Numbered from the stretch's first letter, positions 1-9,089 are shown. The stretch is 64,000 nt of DNA from Virgibacillus doumboii (GCF_902806455.1 NZ_CADCWQ010000001.1:1798001-1862000), one strand, 5' to 3'. Notes: generated from the letters alone by a model not told the origin. A program made the numbers and translations.

Positions 1-851
1 ATATACCGGGTCATACGAAACAGATCATCAACCAGCTGCCATATTCCTTACCGATGATGGATGTGTTACGAACTGCTGTATCATCTTTAGTGGATACAGA
101 AACGAATGATGATCTTGCGGTAAGAATGATTGCTGTTATTCCAACGATTATTGCTTATCGAAACAGGAAAAATAGCGGCAAAAATGAAATACAACCAACT
201 GACGGACTAAATCATGTCGAAAATTTTCTCTATATGCTTAATGGAACTTTAGATTTAACACAATCTAAATTGCTGGAAACATATATGATTTTAACCATGG
301 AACATGGACTCAATGCATCAACATTCGCTTCCAGAGTGACCGTTTCAACACAAAGTGATATGGTTTCTGCAATAACAAGTGCTTTGGGAACGATGAAAGG
401 ACCACTGCATGGCGGTGCACCATCAGGTGTTATTGAATTATTGAATGAAATTAAGTCAGAAGACAAAATATGTGAAATAATTCACATGAAATTAAAAAAT
501 AAGGAAAGAATTATGGGATTTGGCCATAGAGTCTACAAAACTGCTGATCCACGAGCAGAAACTTTAAAAGATATCATATTGAGGTTGGACAATCTGCCGG
601 ACTGGATGAATCTGGCGTTAAAAACAGAGTCTGAAACGATTGATATTTTAAAGCAATATAAACCTAATCAAAATCTTTATACGAATGTTGAATATTACGC
701 AGCAGCAATTATGAAGTCATTGGAGATTGACAGTGAATTATTTACAGCGATATTCAGTTCAAGCAGAATTGTTGGCTGGTGTGCACATGCAATCGAGCAA
801 GCGAACAATAATACGATCTTCAGACCAAAAGCTAAATATATCGGGAATTAG
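1..851 (+). CDS. Citrate synthase family protein (5' end outside window)
   Basis: The reading frame is open from base 3, so this is the C-terminal three quarters (about 282 residues) of a roughly 370-residue type II citrate synthase. Family hallmarks are MDVLRTAVS near the start of the visible part, the GPLHGGAPSG loop with the substrate-binding histidine, and MGFGHRVYKTADPRAE with the second active-site histidine and arginine. The enzyme condenses acetyl-CoA (or propionyl-CoA) with oxaloacetate in the cytoplasm. Whether it is a CitA-type citrate synthase or an MmgD-type 2-methylcitrate synthase cannot be decided because the N-terminus and upstream neighbours are missing. A hairpin terminator follows the TAG stop directly. 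Confidence 0.9.
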   Translation, partial: IPGHTKQIINQLPYSLPMMDVLRTAVSSLVDTETNDDLAVRMIAVIPTIIAYRNRKNSGKNEIQPTDGLNHVENFLYMLNGTLDLTQSKLLETYMILTMEHGLNASTFASRVTVSTQSDMVSAITSALGTMKGPLHGGAPSGVIELLNEIKSEDKICEIIHMKLKNKERIMGFGHRVYKTADPRAETLKDIILRLDNLPDWMNLALKTESETIDILKQYKPNQNLYTNVEYYAAAIMKSLEIDSELFTAIFSSSRIVGWCAHAIEQANNNTIFRPKAKYIGN

Positions 852-858
852 TTTATAG

Positions 859-900
859 AAATCACGTTATAATAAATACGATTTATAGCGTGATTTTTTT
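859..900 (+). terminator. Intrinsic terminator of the citrate synthase gene
   Basis: The inverted repeat AATCACG / CGTGATT is followed by a run of seven T on the + strand, just downstream of the stop codon. Beyond it, up to base 1017, the DNA is AT-rich and I see no gene. Confidence 0.8.
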
Positions 901-906
901 ATTTTT

Positions 907-1001
<95 letters not shown>

Positions 1002-1017
1002 AGATTTTAATTTCTGT

Positions 1018-1389
1018 CTACTCTATTCGATTTTTGTAGCTACTGTTTTTTATCCTATCAAAGTCAATAAATTGTACACTATATTCAACTATATCATTAA
1101 TATATAAATGATGGTCCTTAGCAAATAATTTTACATTCTGCAGTAATTCTTTATCATAAGTGGTTTTGTATTGTATACGATCTTTCGGTCTTAGATCCTT
1201 ATTATAATGAACAACTTCCTCGGATAATACATTTTCCAGACCATTTTCTAGTAAATAGTTAACATAGGTATCATGTTCTTCTGCTAATCTATTGAGATAT
1301 TCTAGTATAGATTTACTGATATTTGTCCTAAATTTAATTCTTGTTTCATCAATAGTATGAATTAATCTGCCATTTCCACGTTTCCACAT
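1018..1389 (-). CDS. Small internally duplicated helix-rich protein, second gene of LexA-box operon
   Basis: This 123-residue protein consists of two similar halves: residues 17-54 (RIKFRTNISKSILEYLN...) and 71-108 (RIQYKTTYDKELLQNVK...). Each has a short strand followed by two helices, a layout like a ribbon-helix-helix fold, so DNA binding is possible but not proven. I chose the ATG at 1389 because AGGGGTG lies six bases before it; a GTG nine bases upstream is the alternative. It begins about 20 bases after the stop of the LAGLIDADG gene and must share its promoter. I recall similar Bacillus proteins carrying an unsupported 'rRNA methyltransferase' label; nothing here shows a methyltransferase fold. 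Confidence 0.7.
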   Translation of the reverse strand: MWKRGNGRLIHTIDETRIKFRTNISKSILEYLNRLAEEHDTYVNYLLENGLENVLSEEVVHYNKDLRPKDRIQYKTTYDKELLQNVKLFAKDHHLYINDIVEYSVQFIDFDRIKNSSYKNRIE

Positions 1390-1408
1390 AATGTACACCC
1401 CTGATAAA

Positions 1409-2212
<804 letters not shown>

Positions 2213-2258
2213 CTATACTATTCTATTAATCTCTGATTATTTATCCACCTCTACTTTT

Positions 2259-2287
2259 ATTATACGAACGAATGTTTGTTATGGCAA
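2259..2287 (-). promoter_or_regulatory. Sigma-A promoter with LexA (DinR) box in the spacer
   Basis: On the minus strand TTGCCA (2287-2282), a 17-base spacer and TATAAT (2264-2259) form a near-consensus promoter. The spacer holds CGAACGAATGTTTG (2265-2278, given on the + strand), which matches the Bacillus LexA consensus CGAACRNRYGTTYG at every position. The same 14 bases occur next to lexA at 63491-63504. It lies about 60 bases upstream of the LAGLIDADG gene start. Confidence 0.85.
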
Positions 2288-2386
2288 ATTTAAAACAGAT
2301 TTTAATAGAAAATATTAATTAGTTCTCTAACACAATGGGGTAATAGCAACTATTGCAGGAGAGCCTTTCTTTTTAAATCAGAGAGA

Positions 2387-3481
2387 TTAAAATTCGTTCC
2401 AAAGCGGCAGCGTAAACCAAAACTTATGAAAATGACCATCAGTCTCCAAACCAATTTTTCCATTATGATGTTCAATAATTTCTTTGGAGATGGCAAGTCC
2501 CAGCCCAGTACTGCCCGTGTGATAACTTCTGGATGTATCTGCCCGATAAAAACGTTCAAATATCTTATCCGTATCTTGACCAATAATCGCCTGACCTGGA
2601 GCAGCCACCGAAACCCTGTAAATATTGTCCAATTTTTCACCTTTAACAATAATCGGGCCTGATCCCTGATAATATTGAATCGCATTATCAAGTAAATTAA
2701 CGATAACCTGTGATATAGCATCATAATCAACATTGACAATTCCATGATCGGAATGAACATCAACCGAAAGCCCTGCATCTTCCAGTGTCCAATGAAACAT
2801 CTCAACTGATTTTGCCACAGTATGATCCATATCAATTGGCTCTTTTTCCAAAAATATTTGATTTGAAATATAGTCCCATTCCTTCAACTGCTCCAATTGT
2901 TTAACCATGCCGGTAAGCCGCTGGGATTCATCGTGGAGTGATTGGAACAATTGTTCATCGCCGTTGATAACACCTTTACTTAATGCATTTAAATAACCGT
3001 TTAAATTTGATAAAGGAGTCCGGAATTCATGTGACAAGTCAGTAATAACCTTCTGGCGATGGTCATCATTTATTTTTAACTGTTGAATCAAATCATTAAA
3101 ATGACCAACTAGTTCTCCTGTCTCATCCTCAGTTTTGACATCAATCGGGGCCGGATAGTAACCTGTCTTCATGCTTTTTGTTGATTCGATTAATTTTTTT
3201 ATTGGTTTAATCAATTTTCTGGTTATATAAAAATGAGTCAAACTGCCGATTACGATAGCGGAAGCACTGAAAATCCACAAATATTGAAAGAGAACAGCGT
3301 TAAACTTTTCCTGTTTTTGTTCAGTCATCAACCCCAATCCATCCGCTAACGAGCAGGCTGCATTATATATGGACCAGCCGCTCAATAGAATAAATGCAGC
3401 AATTACAATTATATTGGTGATGGATAATCGCCATAGAAATTGTTTTGGCAACCAGGACTTTCCAGATTTATTCATCAGCAA
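2387..3481 (-). CDS. Sensor histidine kinase (HAMP, HisKA, HATPase)
   Basis: The 364-residue membrane kinase has transmembrane segments near residues 19-38 and 66-86, with a very short extracellular loop of about 25 residues between them. A HAMP linker (87-140), the H-box DLSHEFRTPL with phospho-acceptor H151, an N-box (NLLDNAIQYY) and a GTGLGL-type G-box (STGLGLAISKEI) follow. The small extracellular part suggests sensing within the membrane or through a partner protein. The start overlaps the stop of the response regulator by 14 bases, so the two are translationally coupled and form a cognate pair. Downstream of an operon of thiol-redox genes, it probably responds to an envelope or redox signal; the actual ligand is unknown. 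Confidence 0.92.
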   Translation of the reverse strand: MLMNKSGKSWLPKQFLWRLSITNIIVIAAFILLSGWSIYNAACSLADGLGLMTEQKQEKFNAVLFQYLWIFSASAIVIGSLTHFYITRKLIKPIKKLIESTKSMKTGYYPAPIDVKTEDETGELVGHFNDLIQQLKINDDHRQKVITDLSHEFRTPLSNLNGYLNALSKGVINGDEQLFQSLHDESQRLTGMVKQLEQLKEWDYISNQIFLEKEPIDMDHTVAKSVEMFHWTLEDAGLSVDVHSDHGIVNVDYDAISQVIVNLLDNAIQYYQGSGPIIVKGEKLDNIYRVSVAAPGQAIIGQDTDKIFERFYRADTSRSYHTGSTGLGLAISKEIIEHHNGKIGLETDGHFHKFWFTLPLWNEF

Positions 3482-4160
3482 ATTTATACCCCATTCCCCG
3501 CACAGTCAGGATTCGCTTAGGATTCGACGGCTTCTCTTCAATTTTTTCCCTTAGCTTTTTGATATGCGCATCAATCGTGCGGTCCAGTATTGTCTTATCG
3601 GCATATGGATACAACTGGTTAATCAAATCTTCTCTTGAAAGAACAACATTCGGATTTTCCATAAAATAATAAAGCAGATTAAATTCATGTTTGGTTAAGT
3701 TCAGTTGTTTGTCAAAAAGCAATACTTCACCTTTGCGAGGCTTGATACAAAGACCCCCGTAAGCTATTTTTTGGCAAAACTGTCCAGTCCTTCGTAAGAC
3801 TGCTTCGACGTGTGCAACAAGTTCGTCGGGATCGAATGGCTTCGTCAGATAATCATCCGCACCCATTTTCAAGCCGTTTATCTTATCATTTGTGCGTGCT
3901 TTTGCGGAAACCATAATAATCGACACTTCATTTCGTTCCTGTTCCCTTACCCATGTACAGAATTCTTCCCCACTCATTTTCGGAAGCATTAAATCCAGTA
4001 CTATTAAACAGGGGTGGTGTTTCAAGAAAGCCTGCTTAGCCTCTTCCCCGTCTGCGGATTTAATAACTTCATACCCTATTTTTTTCAGGTAAATACTGAT
4101 TAATTCACGAATCATCTTGTCATCTTCAACTACCTGAATGGTTTGCTTCACAATGACCAC
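3468..4160 (-). CDS. OmpR/PhoB-family response regulator
   Basis: The 230-residue protein has a receiver domain (acidic pocket VEDD at 11-14, phospho-acceptor D56 in LIVLDLMLP, and K107 in LTKPF) and a C-terminal winged-helix domain ending in RTIDAHIKKLREKI and VRGMGYKF, the usual OmpR-type signature. It is cotranscribed with the overlapping histidine kinase gene and follows the TlpA-like thioredoxin gene by 28 bases. Likely targets are its own operon, because sensor, regulator and redox genes run in the same direction without a visible terminator between them. Confidence 0.93.
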   Translation of the reverse strand: MVIVKQTIQVVEDDKMIRELISIYLKKIGYEVIKSADGEEAKQAFLKHHPCLIVLDLMLPKMSGEEFCTWVREQERNEVSIIMVSAKARTNDKINGLKMGADDYLTKPFDPDELVAHVEAVLRRTGQFCQKIAYGGLCIKPRKGEVLLFDKQLNLTKHEFNLLYYFMENPNVVLSREDLINQLYPYADKTILDRTIDAHIKKLREKIEEKPSNPKRILTVRGMGYKFADE

Positions 4161-4188
4161 CTCAAGTTCATTGTACTATAAACAGAAG

Positions 4189-4773
4189 TTAATACATCTT
4201 CTCAAGTTCCTGAACCATTAATTCATAATTCATTGCACCAAATGCTCTGAACCGGATTACCCCATCCGGGTCAATCATATAAGTAGTAGGTATCGGCTGT
4301 ATCTGATATGTGGCGGCAACTTCGACCTGTTCATCCATCAGTATTGGGAACGTTAAATCAAACTCATTCACAAAATCCGTCACATCTCCTATACCGGATT
4401 CCGTTTTGGTAAGGTTAACAGCTAAAATGGTTACGTCCTTATTTTGATGAAACTTTTCCATATCCGGCATTTCTGCTCGACATGGAGGGCACCATGTAGC
4501 CCAGAAATTAAGCATGACGGGACCACCCCTGTAGTCGGACAGTTTCACCTTTTCCCCATTTAGTGTTGTCAGTTGAAAATCCGGAGCGGTATCACCTATA
4601 TTAAGACCGACCGTATCCGTTTTATCAACATCACCGGAAGCTTCACCCTGTCCTTCTGATGCAGTTGCTTCATTTTTGGACGTCTCAGCTGTATTATCCG
4701 TTGAGCTCGCAAAATCGTACACTGCCCAGGCAAACATTCCAAGAATAATAACAATAAAAATTAATTTTTTCAC
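4189..4773 (-). CDS. Membrane-anchored TlpA/ResA-like thiol-disulfide oxidoreductase (copy 1)
   Basis: The 194-residue protein has an N-terminal signal anchor (residues 3-20), a low-complexity acidic linker rich in E, D, S and T (24-55), and a thioredoxin/AhpC-TSA-like domain with the active site WCPPC (C95, C98). The cis-proline loop (PIPTTYMID) is present. The family reduces disulfides on the outer face of the membrane, for example in apocytochrome c or spore envelope proteins, with electrons from CcdA. The start is GTG with RBS GGGGG upstream. It lies next to a CcdA paralogue, its probable electron donor. A close paralogue sharing the WAVYDF anchor motif is at 12071-12667, and a more distant one at 51387-51974. 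Confidence 0.9.
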   Translation of the reverse strand: MKKLIFIVIILGMFAWAVYDFASSTDNTAETSKNEATASEGQGEASGDVDKTDTVGLNIGDTAPDFQLTTLNGEKVKLSDYRGGPVMLNFWATWCPPCRAEMPDMEKFHQNKDVTILAVNLTKTESGIGDVTDFVNEFDLTFPILMDEQVEVAATYQIQPIPTTYMIDPDGVIRFRAFGAMNYELMVQELEKMY

Positions 4774-4790
4774 GGATTAATATCCCCCTA

Positions 4791-5549
4791 TTATCCTAAA
4801 TTAGATAACCATGTACCTTCCACCAGATCAAGCAGAAAACCAGTAATACGCGGCATCAGTCCGAAAAACAGCACCAGACCCATAATAATCATAATTACTG
4901 CCCCAACCTTCATAATGACCTGGCTGTGTCTGACAATCCATTTTGTCGAACCAAGGAAATAAGTCAACAAAAGAAACGGTAACGAAAATCCAATTACATA
5001 CATAACCGTGTAAAACACACCCTGATTGGGATTACTTGCGGCCAAAAGGAGAATGGATCCGAAAATCGGTCCTATGCATGGTGTCCATCCTGCAGCAAAA
5101 CCCAGTCCAATAAAAAATGTTCCAAGATACCCTTCAGGCCTTTTGGAGAACTGATGCCGTCTTTCCTTCATCAGTGATGAGATGCTAATCCAGCCGCCAA
5201 CAAAAAGTCCCATCACAATAATGAGAATTCCGGCAATCCGTTGAATAAGCAACCCGGATTCACCTATCAGCAAATTCTGCGCCCACTGACCCAGAAAGGA
5301 AGCACTTGCACCCAAACTCATGAATACCAAGGAAACCGCCGCCAGGAAAATAAGCGAATGACTTAACAGTTGCCGACGTATTTTCGTATTCTTGTCTCCC
5401 TGCAATTCTTTCACGCTGATTCCGGTAATGTACGACATATAAGCCGGGAAAATTGGCAGCACACAGGGGGACAAAAAGGATAAGGCCCCTGCCCCGACTG
5501 CCAGTAACATCCCGACGAGTAACATCGTATCTGCTTCAATTCCACCCAT
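4791..5549 (-). CDS. CcdA-like transmembrane thiol-disulfide electron carrier (copy 1)
   Basis: The 252-residue polytopic protein of the CcdA/DsbD-beta family has about six transmembrane segments and the two diagnostic cysteines, one in LSFLSPCVLPIFPAY near the N-terminus and one in GWTPCIGPIFGS in the fourth segment region. It passes reducing equivalents from cytoplasmic thioredoxin to extracytoplasmic thiol oxidoreductases. The adjacent TlpA-like gene (17 bases downstream) is the obvious partner. Its start codon overlaps the stop of the preceding membrane protein gene in a TAATG arrangement. A second CcdA lies at 58461-59165 in the conserved ccd locus, so this one is a duplicated, separately regulated pathway. 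Confidence 0.92.
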   Translation of the reverse strand: MGGIEADTMLLVGMLLAVGAGALSFLSPCVLPIFPAYMSYITGISVKELQGDKNTKIRRQLLSHSLIFLAAVSLVFMSLGASASFLGQWAQNLLIGESGLLIQRIAGILIIVMGLFVGGWISISSLMKERRHQFSKRPEGYLGTFFIGLGFAAGWTPCIGPIFGSILLLAASNPNQGVFYTVMYVIGFSLPFLLLTYFLGSTKWIVRHSQVIMKVGAVIMIIMGLVLFFGLMPRITGFLLDLVEGTWLSNLG

Positions 5550-6196
5550 TACAATCTCCTCTTTCTTTTACAAAATAGAATATATAAAAAACCAACGATG
5601 TAAAAAAGACTTAAAAACCATGGTGTGATTATATAACCAAACACTGTCACGAACGGCTGAATGAACAGCAGTGACATAACACCAAGACACCAGACCGTCA
5701 AAATAACGAGGATTAACGTCCCCGATGAAAAACGATTCTGGGAAAAAATAAATACTATCAACAGGACAGCCAGTAAAATGAGATACCCAAATGCAAATGG
5801 ATTGTCATTCCATATATATTGGGTAAATTCATATGTAAACGACGCCATCAATAAAACAAGCAGGAACGATTCCAGGAATAACAACGTATCCAGCTGCCAC
5901 TTTGAAGCCTTATAAAAAAATAACACCGCACTGAAAAACACCGCCAGATAAAATGAATTCGAATCACTTGGATATGCCAGTATGGACAGCGGATCCCCAA
6001 TAAAAATACTAAAATGCAAGATAATTTTTCCTGCCCAGACAAATATAATCAGATTAATGAGCTGTGAAACCATTTCATCCACATAAATTTTTCGCTTGTT
6101 TTTTGACAGACCGCCAAAAATATACAGGGCTATAAATCCGATTGAGAAACTGAAAACCATGATACCAATTGAGATTAATTTGCTTGCTGTCACCAC
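5549..6196 (-). CDS. Unknown polytopic membrane protein, first gene of CcdA-TlpA-two-component operon
   Basis: The 215-residue protein has about seven hydrophobic segments, short loops, few charged residues inside the membrane and a basic C-terminal tail (CKRKRRL). I do not recognise a family and see no heme-binding or CxxC motif. I prefer the GTG at 6196 because GGAGG is eight bases before it; an ATG at 6211 is in frame but sits on the ribosome-binding site. The stop overlaps the ccdA-like start (TAATG), so translation is coupled. Position suggests a role in electron transfer, substrate handling or sensing for the downstream TlpA/CcdA pair and kinase. Confidence 0.75.
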   Translation of the reverse strand: MVTASKLISIGIMVFSFSIGFIALYIFGGLSKNKRKIYVDEMVSQLINLIIFVWAGKIILHFSIFIGDPLSILAYPSDSNSFYLAVFFSAVLFFYKASKWQLDTLLFLESFLLVLLMASFTYEFTQYIWNDNPFAFGYLILLAVLLIVFIFSQNRFSSGTLILVILTVWCLGVMSLLFIQPFVTVFGYIITPWFLSLFYIVGFLYILFCKRKRRL

Positions 6197-6274
6197 TGCG
6201 TGTTCCTCCATTCGTACGCTGATTACATATTACATTAGCAATGTGAAAATTTGATTAAAATAATTTAAAAACAG

Positions 6275-6317
6275 TAAAAAAGCAATGAAGGTACGTAAAT
6301 CAATCCCTTCATTGCTT
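6275..6317 (-). terminator. Intrinsic terminator downstream of the methyltransferase gene
   Basis: A 12-bp perfect stem, AAGCAATGAAGG (6280-6291) with CCTTCATTGCTT (6306-6317), is followed on the minus strand by a T tract. It sits just past the original (pre-frameshift) stop of the methyltransferase gene at 6327. Confidence 0.85.
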
Positions 6318-6384
6318 ATCAGTTATTTATTTTGGTACAGCCTTGATTGCATAATTATCCGGATTCAGTTGGATTAATTCAGCC

Positions 6385-6891
6385 TTAACCGTTATTTTCC
6401 ATTGAATTCTTCATATCGTTGGAAGGAATCCGATGATTTAATGGCGGACCGGATTCGGTTTCAACAGCTTCCCACTCAATTATGAATAATTGTCCACCCT
6501 GTTTCAAAATCCGTTTTATTTCATCCAGTGTTTGTTTTATATCCGGTACTTCGTGGAGGACAAGCGAAATCATAACTTTATCCACAGATTTGTCATCGAG
6601 CCGGATGTGATCAAGGTCGCTTTCCACATAATGAATGTTTGCAAGCTGTTCTTGGATTGCATTTTCCTTCAGGATTCCCAGCATTTTCGGTTCAATATCG
6701 ACTGCATAAATTTCTTTTGTTTGTTTGGCTATGGGAATCGTGAAATAACCGGTACCGGCACCAAGGTCGGCAACCGTGTCATTCTGATCTAAATCCAAAT
6801 ACCTGATTATTTCTTCCGGCGGCAACTTTTTTCTGCGGTCAGCACTCATGAGTTTATGTGCTTTTTCCGGGTTAAAACGTTTATCAGTCAT
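6385..6891 (-). CDS. Class I SAM-dependent methyltransferase, C-terminus altered by a frameshift
   Basis: The 168-residue protein has the methyltransferase-11 fold: motif I DLGAGTGYFTIPIA (about residues 40-53), the acidic YAVDIEP ribose-binding loop, and a late VLHEVPD motif. The substrate is unknown. The frame ends early at ...MENNG followed by TAA. The +1 frame continues immediately with VKAELIQLNPDNYAIKAVPK and stops at 6327, just before the terminator, as expected for the normal C-terminus of this family. One inserted or two deleted bases near 6391-6395 explain this; it may be a real mutation or an assembly error. It is cotranscribed behind the CstR-like repressor gene. Confidence 0.85.
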   Translation of the reverse strand: MTDKRFNPEKAHKLMSADRRKKLPPEEIIRYLDLDQNDTVADLGAGTGYFTIPIAKQTKEIYAVDIEPKMLGILKENAIQEQLANIHYVESDLDHIRLDDKSVDKVMISLVLHEVPDIKQTLDEIKRILKQGGQLFIIEWEAVETESGPPLNHRIPSNDMKNSMENNG

Positions 6892-6928
6892 TGTTATCTC
6901 CTTTCACTTAATGTACGATTCGGGAGGA

Positions 6929-7189
6929 TTACCGGCTTTTTACAAGCAGATCTACTGCTTCCTTAATAATATCCTCAGAATTTCGACCGGATTCCTCCTC
7001 CTCGCGAATGCACGCTTCCAGATTTCTGCTGACAATTAATGCCGCTGTGCGATCGAGCGCGTTTCTGGCGGCTGTCATCTGATTCACTACGTCCCGGCAT
7101 TCTTTTCCCTCTTCCATTGCCTTTAATAGTCCCCTGATTTGACCTTCAATACGTTTCATTCTATTTTTTACTTGATCATCATAGTTCAT
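6929..7189 (-). CDS. yrkD: CsoR/CstR-family persulfide-type transcriptional repressor
   Basis: The 86-residue all-helical repressor of the CsoR/RcnR family has two cysteines at positions 31 (GKECRDV) and 60 (NLEAC). Copper-sensing CsoR has a Cys-His-Cys set with His in the HLxxC motif; here the position is Asn56, so copper binding is unlikely. The Cys31/Cys60 pair matches the persulfide sensor CstR. It heads a short operon with the methyltransferase and lies beside a large set of sulfur-transfer genes, as in the B. subtilis yrk and Staphylococcus cst loci. A site ATACCCC-N5-GTAT overlapping its -10 suggests autoregulation. Confidence 0.9.
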   Translation of the reverse strand: MNYDDQVKNRMKRIEGQIRGLLKAMEEGKECRDVVNQMTAARNALDRTAALIVSRNLEACIREEEESGRNSEDIIKEAVDLLVKSR

Positions 7190-7305
7190 TGAACAGCATC
7201 TCCCTTTTCATTCTTCAAACTTAAAATTTATTTAATTAATTCCAGTGGTGCGTTATACAAGATACATTCCTTCAATTGTAATGGGAATTACTTATCATCA
7301 TTTTC

Positions 7306-7324
7306 ATTATACATAGTGGGGTAT
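7306..7324 (-). promoter_or_regulatory. CstR-type operator (site A) over the -10 of the yrkD promoter
   Basis: Read on the minus strand, the 16-mer ATACCCCACTATGTAT (7324-7309) overlaps a TATAAT hexamer (7311-7306). It matches the pattern ATACCCC-N5-GTAT also found at 11922-11937 and 12008-12023. The G/C tract flanked by A/T is typical of CsoR-family operators. It sits about 120 bases upstream of yrkD; the remaining DNA between 7190 and 7386 shows no gene. Confidence 0.65.
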
Positions 7325-7386
7325 TAAAAATCACAAAAAAAGTTTCCATTCTTAAAGAAAAGAAATTTTTGTTACTATCAACAAGG

Positions 7387-7776
7387 TTAAATAATTTTAT
7401 CAATACATGCAATCAGTCTGTTTTCTATATCGGCTGCAAATCTATTTAACGATTCATCATTTACCATTTCAATTAATGCTGTTGGTTTTGGCATGCCAAT
7501 TTTAGTCTTGTTCGTTTCAACATCCTGGTACACAACAATCTTACATGGAAGAAAATAGCCTGCAAGTTGGTTTTCAGTTAACACATTATTCGCTTCTTTT
7601 GGATTACAAACTTCCAGAACTTGATATGGCTGCTCAAATTCAAAGCCTTTATTTTTTAGAGTCTCCTTGATATTAAATTGCCAAAGTACCCCGAATTGTT
7701 CTTCTTTTAGGCTTTCTTCAAGTGCACTGATTATTTCCTCCATTGACTTTTTCGTTTCAACTGTATAATGGAACAT
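7387..7776 (-). CDS. DUF302 domain protein
   Basis: The protein has about 129 residues. It starts at the ATG preceded by GGGAG at nine bases (MFHYTVETKKS), not at the upstream in-frame codon inside the gap after the rhodanese gene. The fold family is DUF302, a small alpha/beta domain often found with sulfur or thiol metabolism genes; the signature here includes the conserved VLEVCNPKEA segment with one cysteine and LPCKIVVYQD with a second. Biochemical function is not known. It is the last gene of the yrk-type operon, about 80 bases after the membrane-anchored rhodanese gene. Confidence 0.8.
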   Translation of the reverse strand: MFHYTVETKKSMEEIISALEESLKEEQFGVLWQFNIKETLKNKGFEFEQPYQVLEVCNPKEANNVLTENQLAGYFLPCKIVVYQDVETNKTKIGMPKPTALIEMVNDESLNRFAADIENRLIACIDKII

Positions 7777-7854
7777 ACCTAAAAACTCCCTTTCTGAAAT
7801 AAAATTATTTTTCCAGTTTGCCACTCCATCTGCCCAATCCGCCAACCATATCGT

Positions 7855-8220
7855 TCACCTTATACCCCAGGTACCCATTCCGCCTTTAACATTAGATACC
7901 TTTTCAAAACCCTGTTTCTTAAGAATTTTGGCAGCCTTTGCGCTGCGCATACCGCTTTGGCAGATAACGACTACTTCCTCGTTTTTATCCAATTCTCCTA
8001 TACGTTTTGATAAATTGGCTAATGGTACATTTGTAAATTTTTTCTGATGATTCGCTTTATACTCACCAGGTGTTCTTACATCAATGAATTGTATACCTTT
8101 TTCCGCAAATTTATCTTTTGCTTCTTTTGCGGTTATATTCGAGACCCCTTTTGTCGGGAGAAAAAAGTTCACCACAAATGCAATTATAATAATGAAAGAA
8201 ATCCATTGTAAAATTTCCAT
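7855..8220 (-). CDS. Membrane-anchored rhodanese-like sulfurtransferase
   Basis: The 121-residue protein has one N-terminal transmembrane helix (residues 5-22) followed by a single rhodanese domain. The active-site loop CQSGMRS carries the catalytic cysteine in VVVICQSG; the preceding FIDVRTPGEY motif is also typical. The family accepts sulfane sulfur as a cysteine persulfide and passes it on. The anchor places it at the membrane, perhaps receiving persulfide at the cytoplasmic face. RBS GGAGGGAG precedes the ATG. It belongs to the yrk-type sulfur operon between the TauE-like exporter and the DUF302 gene. Confidence 0.9.
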   Translation of the reverse strand: MEILQWISFIIIIAFVVNFFLPTKGVSNITAKEAKDKFAEKGIQFIDVRTPGEYKANHQKKFTNVPLANLSKRIGELDKNEEVVVICQSGMRSAKAAKILKKQGFEKVSNVKGGMGTWGIR

Positions 8221-8256
8221 CCAACTCCCTCCTAATCCATTAGATCAGTGGTTATC

Positions 8257-9039
8257 CTAGAAAAAATCCGACCATATTTTAATAGCTGTTGCCAGAATCA
8301 GAACGGCAAGAATGCCTTGTAATACTCTCGTATTAACCCGCTTACCGGCATTTGCACCAAGCGGAGATGCAATCAGGCTTGCAATAATCATAATGATAGC
8401 CGGAATAAGTAATACTTGGCCGGTTATTATTTTACCTGCTGTTGAACCGACAGCTGAAAGAAATGTAATAGCAAGTGAAGATGCTATCGTTACACGTGTC
8501 GGTATCTTTAGGACAAGCAGCATGATTGGAACCAATAAAAATGCACCAGCCGCACCTACGATTCCAGCTCCAATACCAGTTATAAATGCAAAAAATGCAG
8601 CCAGCCACTTGTTGAAGGAAACCTGGTCAAGCGGGGTATCATCGATCCCTTTTTTAGGAACAAACATCATAACAGCTGCGATGGTAGCCATTACACCATA
8701 CACAAAATTGATGCCGCCATCCGCCATGAAACGGGATCCATAACCACCAATAAAGCTTCCAAGCAGGATACTTATCCCCATATAAATAATAAGTGTTTTG
8801 TTTAGGTATCCACCTTTCCGGTATGCCCATACCCCGCCAATTGTGGCAAACAGAACCTGAACGGCGCTAATGCCGGAAACTTCATGCGCTGTAAACGCTG
8901 ATAGTCCTAATAAAGGCGGAATGTACAGCAGCATCGGATATTTAACAATTGATCCGCCGATACCAACCATCCCGGATAGGAATGATCCGCCAAATCCAAT
9001 TAAAAACAGGACCAATATGAACATTAAGCTGTATTCCAT
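8257..9039 (-). CDS. yrkJ: TauE/SafE-family anion exporter (sulfite or thiosulfate)
   Basis: The protein has about 260 residues and eight hydrophobic segments in two similar halves. It has the family patterns [15 protein letters not shown] near the N-terminus and [11 protein letters not shown] in the second half. TauE/SafE proteins move sulfite, thiosulfate or sulfoacetate across the membrane. I chose the ATG at 9039, seven bases after AAGGAG; an ATG two codons upstream is in frame but almost touches the ribosome-binding site. Placed between the membrane rhodanese and yrkI, it probably removes the sulfite or thiosulfate formed by the persulfide dioxygenase in this operon. Confidence 0.9.
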   Translation of the reverse strand: MEYSLMFILVLFLIGFGGSFLSGMVGIGGSIVKYPMLLYIPPLLGLSAFTAHEVSGISAVQVLFATIGGVWAYRKGGYLNKTLIIYMGISILLGSFIGGYGSRFMADGGINFVYGVMATIAAVMMFVPKKGIDDTPLDQVSFNKWLAAFFAFITGIGAGIVGAAGAFLLVPIMLLVLKIPTRVTIASSLAITFLSAVGSTAGKIITGQVLLIPAIIMIIASLIASPLGANAGKRVNTRVLQGILAVLILATAIKIWSDFF

Positions 9040-9089
9040 AGCCATACTCCTTCCATAAAAAGAAGAGACCCCTGAATAAGGGCCCCTTG

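Noticed and set aside
1018..1389. An rRNA methyltransferase label for the small duplicated protein
   Set aside because: At 123 residues with two helical repeats it has no SAM-binding motif or room for a methyltransferase fold.
2350..2835. A 161-codon open frame on the minus strand
   Set aside because: It is an out-of-frame shadow of the histidine kinase gene; the kinase frame carries all family motifs.
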